NCBI RefSeq assembly: GCF_000247695.1
Contig: NW_004624777.1
Location: 1,053,485 to 1,117,484, forward strand
Direction: 5' to 3'
Length of the DNA: 64,000 bases
Source: Heterocephalus glaber
Lineage: Eukaryota; Chordata; Mammalia; Rodentia; Bathyergidae
A program made the position numbers and the translations under genes. The notes beneath the pieces are model-generated. The model ran no database searches and was not told where the DNA came from. It worked only from the letters and a program-made list of their open reading frames with translations. Of this stretch, positions 58,356-64,000 are shown piece by piece. The stretch's first letter is position 1. Every line of letters starts with the position of its first letter.

Positions 58356-58507
58356 GAAGAAAGAAAAGAAAAAGAAAAAGAGAGAAGAAAGAAAGAAAAA
58401 GAGAGAGAAGAAAGAAAGAAAAGAGAAAGAAAGAAAGGAAAGAAAGAAGAAAGAAAAGAAAGAGAGAGAGAGAAAGAAAGAAAGAAGAAAGAAAGAAAGA
58501 AAAAGCA
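58356..58507. repeat. (GAAA)n polypurine tract, about 150 bp
   Basis: Almost uninterrupted purines with GAAA, GAAAA and GAGA units. It creates spurious Lys/Glu-rich plus frames and Phe/Ser/Leu-rich minus frames. Confidence 0.97.
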
Positions 58508-58965
58508 AGCAAGCAAATTTTTCTTGCTCTCCTGGCATAACAGGTGAGCAAGGGAAGCAGACATGTAAACCAAACAGCTCATGAAACGATTTCAGTACAC
58601 TGCAGGCTGAACTCACAACGCCAGCACAGTTGGTGGCTTAGTGGGAAAGAATAGCGCCTGCCTTGGGCCTAACTTTGAGCTCCTGATTAGACTGGGAAGG
58701 AAGCCTCATTTCTCCTGAGAAATGCTCTGGGGTGAGCTCAGTAGTTGTAAATGGTCTCAGAAGCCATAATAAAAAATTTATCCTTTATCCTGCAGGCTGT
58801 TGGTTTTCGAATTTTTAGAAAAAAGGCCTTCTTTTTGTCAAATGAACTGAACTGGAGTTTAAATCTACAAGTCAGATGATAGTAGACTTTCTCTCTAAAT
58901 TAGGCAGAAGACATGAGCACTGCCCTCCCCCTCACCCCGGTGGCTGTTCTGATGACTGCCCAGGG
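58508..58965. other. Unassigned sequence
   Basis: 58630-58700 has a faint tRNA-SINE look (GTGGCTTAGTGG, AGCGCCTGCCTTGGG) but no B box. No gene. Confidence 0.4.
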
Positions 58966-58966
58966 A

Positions 58967-59034
58967 CTTCTGGCCTTACTGCTGGGGGACGTCTGGTGTC
59001 TGGCCTTACTGCTGGGCGTCTTCTGGTCTTACTG
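58967..59034. repeat. Short minisatellite, 2.5 units
   Basis: CTTCTGGCCTTACTGCTGGG (58967-58986), TGTCTGGCCTTACTGCTGGG (58997-59016) and a partial CTTCTGGTCTTACTGC (59019-59034). Confidence 0.85.
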
Positions 59035-59860
59035 CATGTGCTCAGAGACACCGGAGCCTCTGCCAGTTATACTGGGTTGCCAATAGGTGGAGCATAAACC
59101 ATCCTATCCATTGCTGAAATTCTGTTTTCCTTTTCCTTTCCTTTGCTTTTCCTTATTAGTGCATGAGAACTGAATAAGGATTTATTTTTTTTCCCAACAT
59201 GAATTATACTGCAACACTCTCCTGTTAGACCTGTGTGTGCAGTAGAAATCCTGGAGAGGTCAGCAAGGATGTGATTATAGTATGCACCGAAGAAAACAAT
59301 TATGTGGAATCAAGACTAATTGTTTAGGGCTTCTAACAGAAAATTAGCCAGTGAAAACCCAACTTAGGAAAATCAGTTAATAAGATTCTTCCAGGAAATT
59401 AATTCTCAATAATCAGTGAAACACACAGAGAAACCCCAAGGGTTGGGTTTAGTTTATCAAAACAGTGGATCAGTACCCTTCTAAATCCTGGTCTTCCTTC
59501 TGATATTTAAATGGAACTAAGTGGAAGAAGAATAGAGAAATTATTTTCACTTCTGCATGCAACATACCAACCAGTGAAATCCACACAGTCCCAAACATCA
59601 AAAGTTCTGTCATGTTGCTGAGCAATTACATATTGGTAAAGTTAATTGGTTCGAGAGCTCATTAACACTTCCTGTAAGAGGCTTAGAATGATGTTTGTCG
59701 ATGTACTTGGCAGCATATTACACACACAGGATTTGAGACAAAATAGGGGAACATTGAGTTTTATTCTACAAATTTTTTAATTTAAATAAACTTAGTCACC
59801 AATGGTGATATCAGAGATCTGCAGTGTTGCATTCAGGATCAGGAAGACAGAGGCAGAGCA
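59035..59860. other. Unassigned AT-rich sequence
   Basis: No gene or named repeat recognised. Confidence 0.45.
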
Positions 59861-60105
59861 TATGTGTCATGTTGTGTGTGAGGGTGTATAATATGTGTGA
59901 TAAATATGGCATGTGAGGTATGTCTGTATAGTGCGTGTGTGGTATGTACATGTATGTGGGATGTGTGCAGTGTGTGTATGCAGATGTGAGGAAATGTATG
60001 GAGTGTGCCTGTATTTTAGGTATGTGTATGTATTTGGCATATCTGTGTATGGGGAGTGTATGTGTGTTCCATGGAGTATGTGGGTGTTGATATGTGTTGA
60101 TAGAG
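59861..60105. repeat. Degenerate TG-rich tract
   Basis: About 245 bp built from TGTG, TATG and GTATG units with irregular spacing, G/T-rich on the plus strand. The His/Thr/Tyr-rich minus frames (59811-60233, 59867-60112) result from it. Confidence 0.9.
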
Positions 60106-60929
60106 GTGTCATACTTTAGAATCACAAAGACAGGGAGTATAATTTCAGTGTAAAAGCTTTCTTCCTTGGAGCAAAAGACTACTGAGGTAGACATGAAAGA
60201 GGTGACAAGATATGCAAGAAAGAAACTAGACAAAAGAAATTATTTCTAAAATAATTGCAAAGTAGAGATTATAGCAAATCTTTTCCTTTGAGCTACTGAA
60301 TTAGGGCTTAAGCAAGTTTGAGCCAGGGGAAGAAGGAACATAGTGAGACAGGATACATCAGCAATGGATTAAATTTATATCTCTCTAGGGTTTATATCAC
60401 TGTGATCTCCAGGGAGATGAAAAGAAAAATAGTAGAGTCAAAAAAAAAGGGCAAAGGGACCCTCAAGGTGGGAAGAATATGGGCTGGTAAACATTCTGTC
60501 CTCCCCTCCAAATATTTCTTCATTGAACAAGAGAGCACAAAGTTATTGTGTGCTGCCTAGACATTTTTGAAAATAAGTAGGTATTTAAATAATAAAATTG
60601 GTCTCAGTAATTGAAAGATCATATGTCTTTTAAATTGATTCCTCTAGTGACCAAGCTATATTAAAGTGCAGATACTGGAAATCAACCACTGAAGCCCATA
60701 CTTGCATGAGTTAATGCACTTTAACACTAAGTGTATATTTTTATTTTCTTATGTGGTAATCTAAATGAGTTATTTCTCTTAACCCAGGAGGTAACATAAA
60801 TTCCACACAGTATTTCATATTATTTCTGAGCAAATTGTTTTCTCCTAAGAAATATGCTCCTATAATGCAACTTAATGAAAACCGCAAAGGACCATAAAAC
60901 CAGGTAGAACTCCCTGAGGTAATCTAAAA
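60106..60929. other. Unassigned sequence
   Basis: Frame 60318-60560 plus (80 aa) has no family features. No repeat recognised. Confidence 0.45.
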
Positions 60930-61150
60930 GGCATCCAGAAACCTAGGTGGCCTTGATGTAGACTATATTAAATCTTGCTGTGCCAGTGATTCACTGTGAG
61001 ATGCTGGAGAAATTACGGAATCTCTCTGTGTCCCACAGTAAACATCAGTCACAGGGAATGATTATATCTCTCTTGCTGGTAAGATAATTAAAGTGCATAC
61101 ACTAAAGAAAATCATTGGGAAGCTAGTCTGTGTTCAATAGTATTAGCAAT
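60930..61150 (+). repeat. MIR SINE, plus orientation
   Basis: TTGCTGTGCCAGTGATTCAC, TGTGAGATGCTGGAGAAATT, ACGGAATCTCTCTGTGTCCC, then GGTAAGATAATTAAAGTGCA and the end GTGTTCAATAGTATTAGC. Confidence 0.78.
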
Positions 61151-62562
61151 TTAGCCCGAAATATTATTTTGTTTTGAAGGACAATATTGCCCATAATGTA
61201 AAACAAAATGAAGATAGAGAGGAGCAGTAGAGGTTGACCTTTCTTCCAAACCTACTAATCTAAGGAAGGATTTCTTCCAAACTCACATGATAACCAGAAC
61301 CAACTGAATACATTTTTCTCTTCAGGTGGTATCTTTGAGTCAAAAATAAAATACTCTGTGATCACCAAACACCTAAAACATACCTAATTTTACATTTCCT
61401 TCCTAAGCAACTCAAGTCATATGACAGCCTCTCCCTTCAAAGGTACCCAGCTATTCCTCACACAGACTTGTGTGTGAAAATGAAGAAAAAGCCACAGCTG
61501 AGGGCATGACTGTTAAGATGAGTTGAGGAAGAGAAGTCCCCAGGCACATGTTTTGGGGATGGGTCATAGGTTTATCTGAATATCAGGCCAGTGTTGTCAA
61601 AATCTGTCTTCTAGGAATGGCAGTTGGATTCTGAAGATTTCCCACATTTGTAGTCTCCTACTGGGAGCACAGGTGAAATTAAATCTCACTTAACTGGGAT
61701 TTTCTTCTATTACGTTATCAACTACACAATATTGCCAATGTTTGGCAACTTGCTAATTAATAATAGGATGACTTCAGAGTTGGTACATATTTCATGTTTT
61801 ACTGCTGCCGAATAGACCTGTAATTGGCCTATCAATGGGGTATTTTTTTTGTATGTACAGTGGGCACAACTTGGTTGGCAAAGTTAATTCACAACTAGAA
61901 ACAGACATCACAATAATGTTTCCACTACCTGATGAAATGGAAACTAAAATATGCCAGAATGTCTTCATGAAGCTAACTTGTTAACTCTCCTGTTTTTATG
62001 ATTCACTCATACTGAAGTAATGCATGAAAATGATTTGTCTCTTTGATATATAGCAGCAAAAACAAAGAATTAGGAAATCAGTGTAAGAGAATAATAATTC
62101 TTTCACAGGAATTATGTTCCAGGTGGGCAATGACTAGGGCTGAAAATATTTAATTTCCTGTACTCTCTCACCTTCCCCTTACACAAAGCTTCAAGCGTAT
62201 CTAGAAATTAAAACAAAAATAGTTGAAGCTGGAATTAAGAAGCATACATTTTGGAAATTCAAACTAGATTGTTTCATTAGTGTATCTGGGTAGTTTTATT
62301 TTATTGTATATGCAATGGATGCTCCTGGTTTTATCTAAGTGTTTCCAAAAACACAGGTCTCCTTGGATCTCAAACTTCCATTACATATTCATCCTCACAG
62401 AGAGGAGCTCAAGTTGGTCCTAGCACAAATCTCGTTAAAAGGATGAACTGATACATTTAAATTTGCTGAATCTTTAGACATCTGTCATGTCATTTTATAA
62501 TTTATGCAGTAAATTTTAGATGGATTCTATTTTTATTTTAACTGGCTCAAGAAATCAGAATT
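61151..62562. other. Unassigned AT-rich sequence left of the L1
   Basis: No gene or named repeat. Composition changes sharply at 62563 where the L1 5' UTR begins. Confidence 0.45.
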
Positions 62563-64000
62563 AGGGAGGCCCCCCATTCTGTTGGTGAGTTCCTGCAGAT
62601 CCCAGGGAGGAGCTGTGTGGCCTGGGCCAGTGTGGCTGTGGGCAGAAGCCAGCCAGGGTTCTGTTCTAACCTCAGAGGCTCGGGCACACCTGCCCAAGCC
62701 AAAGGGCCACACAGAAAGGAGCTGCACGGGCACACGGGCTTCAGCCAGAGGCTCGCCATACCATCAGGCCACAGCCAGGGACCTGCCTGGAGAAGAGCTG
62801 AATAAGGACACAAGCAATATCCAGAGGATCGCCCCAATACCATTGATAAGTGCGAGGAGACCCTAGCCAAAATCTGTGCAGACAACAGAAACTGGGGTGC
62901 ACAGCCCCCAAGCAAAGGCCCTCCCAGACAATAGCTACATAGGGTCCCCAGTGAGAGGCACATCTAGATACCATCCCAAGTGTGCTCAGACCCCAGCCAG
63001 AAGGCCACCCAGACAACAGGTCAGCTCAGGGATCTAGAAGGCCACCATTCTGAACCCAGGAATTGGCGTACTGGTGAGCAGCAGAGTAATGGCTGCTCCT
63101 TGGCTCATTGAGAATTCAAGACCACAGGGTGAGCAAAAAGTTGTCTCAACAAAGACACAGCAGGCTGCATCTATTGAAATGAGAAGATATGTAATAAGTC
63201 CCCAAACCAAACTTTCAGATCACCTAAGGGCACACCAAAGGGCAATGAGATGGAACAATCTGATGCTGAAACACCTGAACTGGCAACAAAAAGAGAAGTG
63301 GAAAAAATGAAATCAGAAATAATTTCTCAGATAACAGCAGAGATTGTGCCCATAGTACAAGACATGATTAATTAATCTAGAGCAGACACAGTTAAAAAAA
63401 ATGGAGGAGCTGGGGAATATGATGGAATCCCAACATAAAAAACAAATGGAATCCATGCAAACAGATTTCCAAGAGATTAAAAACTCCATTGAAAGTTTAT
63501 GCAGCAGAATGAGCGAATGTGAGGATAGAATTTCAGATATAGAAGATAGGATTGCAATTATTGACCAGGAAAGGAAAAATTTCTTAAAAATAGAAAGGGA
63601 CCATGAGAAATCCATCCAGCAGCTTCTAGACATTGCAAAGAAGAATAACATCAGAGAGATTGGAGTCAAGGAAGAAACAGGAGAGAGTGCAGATAACATA
63701 AAAAAAACTGTTCACAGAAGTGATGGCAGAAAACTTCCCAAGCAGGGGAAAAGAACTTGATATACAGATAAGTGAGACATATAGGACTCCAACTAGCCTT
63801 GATCAAAAAAAAAAATCTACACATAGACATATAATAGTTAGGATTCCAGAAACCCAACAAAAGGACAAAATTCTACAAGCAGTGAGAGAAAAGAAACAAA
63901 TCACATACAAAGGAAAGTTCATCAGAATCACAGCAGACTTCTCAATGCAAACCCACAAGGCAAGAAGAGCTTGGAATGACATATTTCAAGCCATAAAGGA
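62563..64000 (+). mobile_element. L1 LINE, 5' UTR and start of ORF1 (runs off window)
   Basis: A GC-richer leader (62563-63249) is followed by ORF1 sequence that continues past the last base. The abrupt left edge, intact order and limited damage suggest a comparatively young, near-full-length element. The leader contains no repeated monomers that I can see. Overlapping frames of 62-138 aa on both strands within the leader (62533-63016) are chance frames in GC-rich DNA. Target duplications cannot be seen because the 3' end lies outside. Confidence 0.9.
63250..64000 (+). pseudogene. L1 ORF1 (ORF1p, RNA-binding chaperone), frameshifted
   Basis: ORF1p is the trimeric RNA-binding partner of L1 retrotransposition. 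Three frames in turn carry it. The N-terminus starts at ATG 63250 (MEQSDAETPE…) and meets TAA at 63373. After an A-run (63392-63400) the coiled coil continues at 63401 (EELGNMMESQ… to RISDIEDRIA), with the start of the RRM (NNIREIGVKEET). After a second A-run (63699-63707) the frame at about 63708 carries the rest of the RRM and the C-terminal domain (RHIIVRIPET, TYKGKFIRITADFS, ARRAWNDIFQ) and stays open to the window end. Both shifts lie in homopolymer A-runs. They could be real slippage mutations or assembly errors, so I call it a pseudogene with that reservation. Confidence 0.88.

Noticed and set aside
58347..58584. Lys/Glu-rich and Ser/Phe/Leu-rich frames
   Set aside because: They are translations of a GAAA simple-repeat tract.
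58630..58700. Possible tRNA-derived SINE (GTGGCTTAGTGG)
   Set aside because: No B box, tail or target duplication follows.
1..64000. CRISPR arrays, operons, ribosome binding sites, prokaryotic mobile elements
   Set aside because: The window is mammalian: SINEs, LINEs, LTRs, a CpG island and splice signals throughout. Tandem repeats present are micro- or minisatellites without spacer structure.

Overview
The window is mammalian nuclear DNA with no prokaryotic features. It is AT-rich and intron- or desert-like, with one CpG-rich block and no complete protein-coding gene that I can support. The short interspersed repeats point to a rodent outside the mouse/rat group. There are tRNA-derived ID elements (A box TAGCTCAGTGG, B box GTTCGATCC, A-rich tails), B1 (7SL-derived) elements, and B1-dID composites in which a B1 runs into an ID-like tail. 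That set is known from squirrel-, dormouse-, beaver- and springhare-type rodents. I cannot name the species.

Layout. 1-17.1 kb: unique AT-rich DNA with old L2, MIR and MER5-like relics and younger ID, B1 and B1-dID insertions; 11.1-17.1 kb is poor in repeats. 17.16-19.68 kb: a CpG island of about 2.5 kb. On the minus strand it carries a very strong splice donor (AAG|GTAAGT at 18611/18610), so I read it as the promoter and non-coding first exon of an unidentified minus-strand gene whose first intron would cover 1-18.6 kb. 20.3-24.8 kb: an L2 copy, a 1.4-kb hAT-Charlie relic, and a further L2 copy holding ID and B1 insertions. 24.8-32 kb: mostly unassigned, with two MIRs. 32.0-35.2 kb: a short minus-strand L1 tail with a perfect 13-bp target duplication, then an old plus-strand L1 from the reverse-transcriptase region to the 3' end, itself hit by a B1. 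38.2-40.3 kb: two long minus-strand L2 copies. 43.7-46.7 kb: MIR, L1, L2, ID and MER5 fragments. 49.9-50.7 kb: a MaLR LTR nested inside an MLT1-type LTR. 54.4-55.5 kb: a retrovirus-derived sequence that looks like an L1-retrotransposed viral transcript. 55.7-56.2 kb: a possible solo LTR. 57-60 kb: L2 end and several simple-sequence tracts. 62.56-64 kb: the 5' part of a younger L1 (GC-rich 5' UTR and a frameshifted ORF1) that runs off the window.

The most notable items are the CpG-island first exon and the 54.4-55.5 kb element. The latter has the same 77-bp segment at both ends, a poly(A) tail, an 11-bp target duplication and a TATA-like box about 29 bp upstream of the internal copy. I found no evidence for a new molecular system. 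Nearly all open frames in the window are chance frames, GC-driven frames in the CpG island, or repeat-derived.
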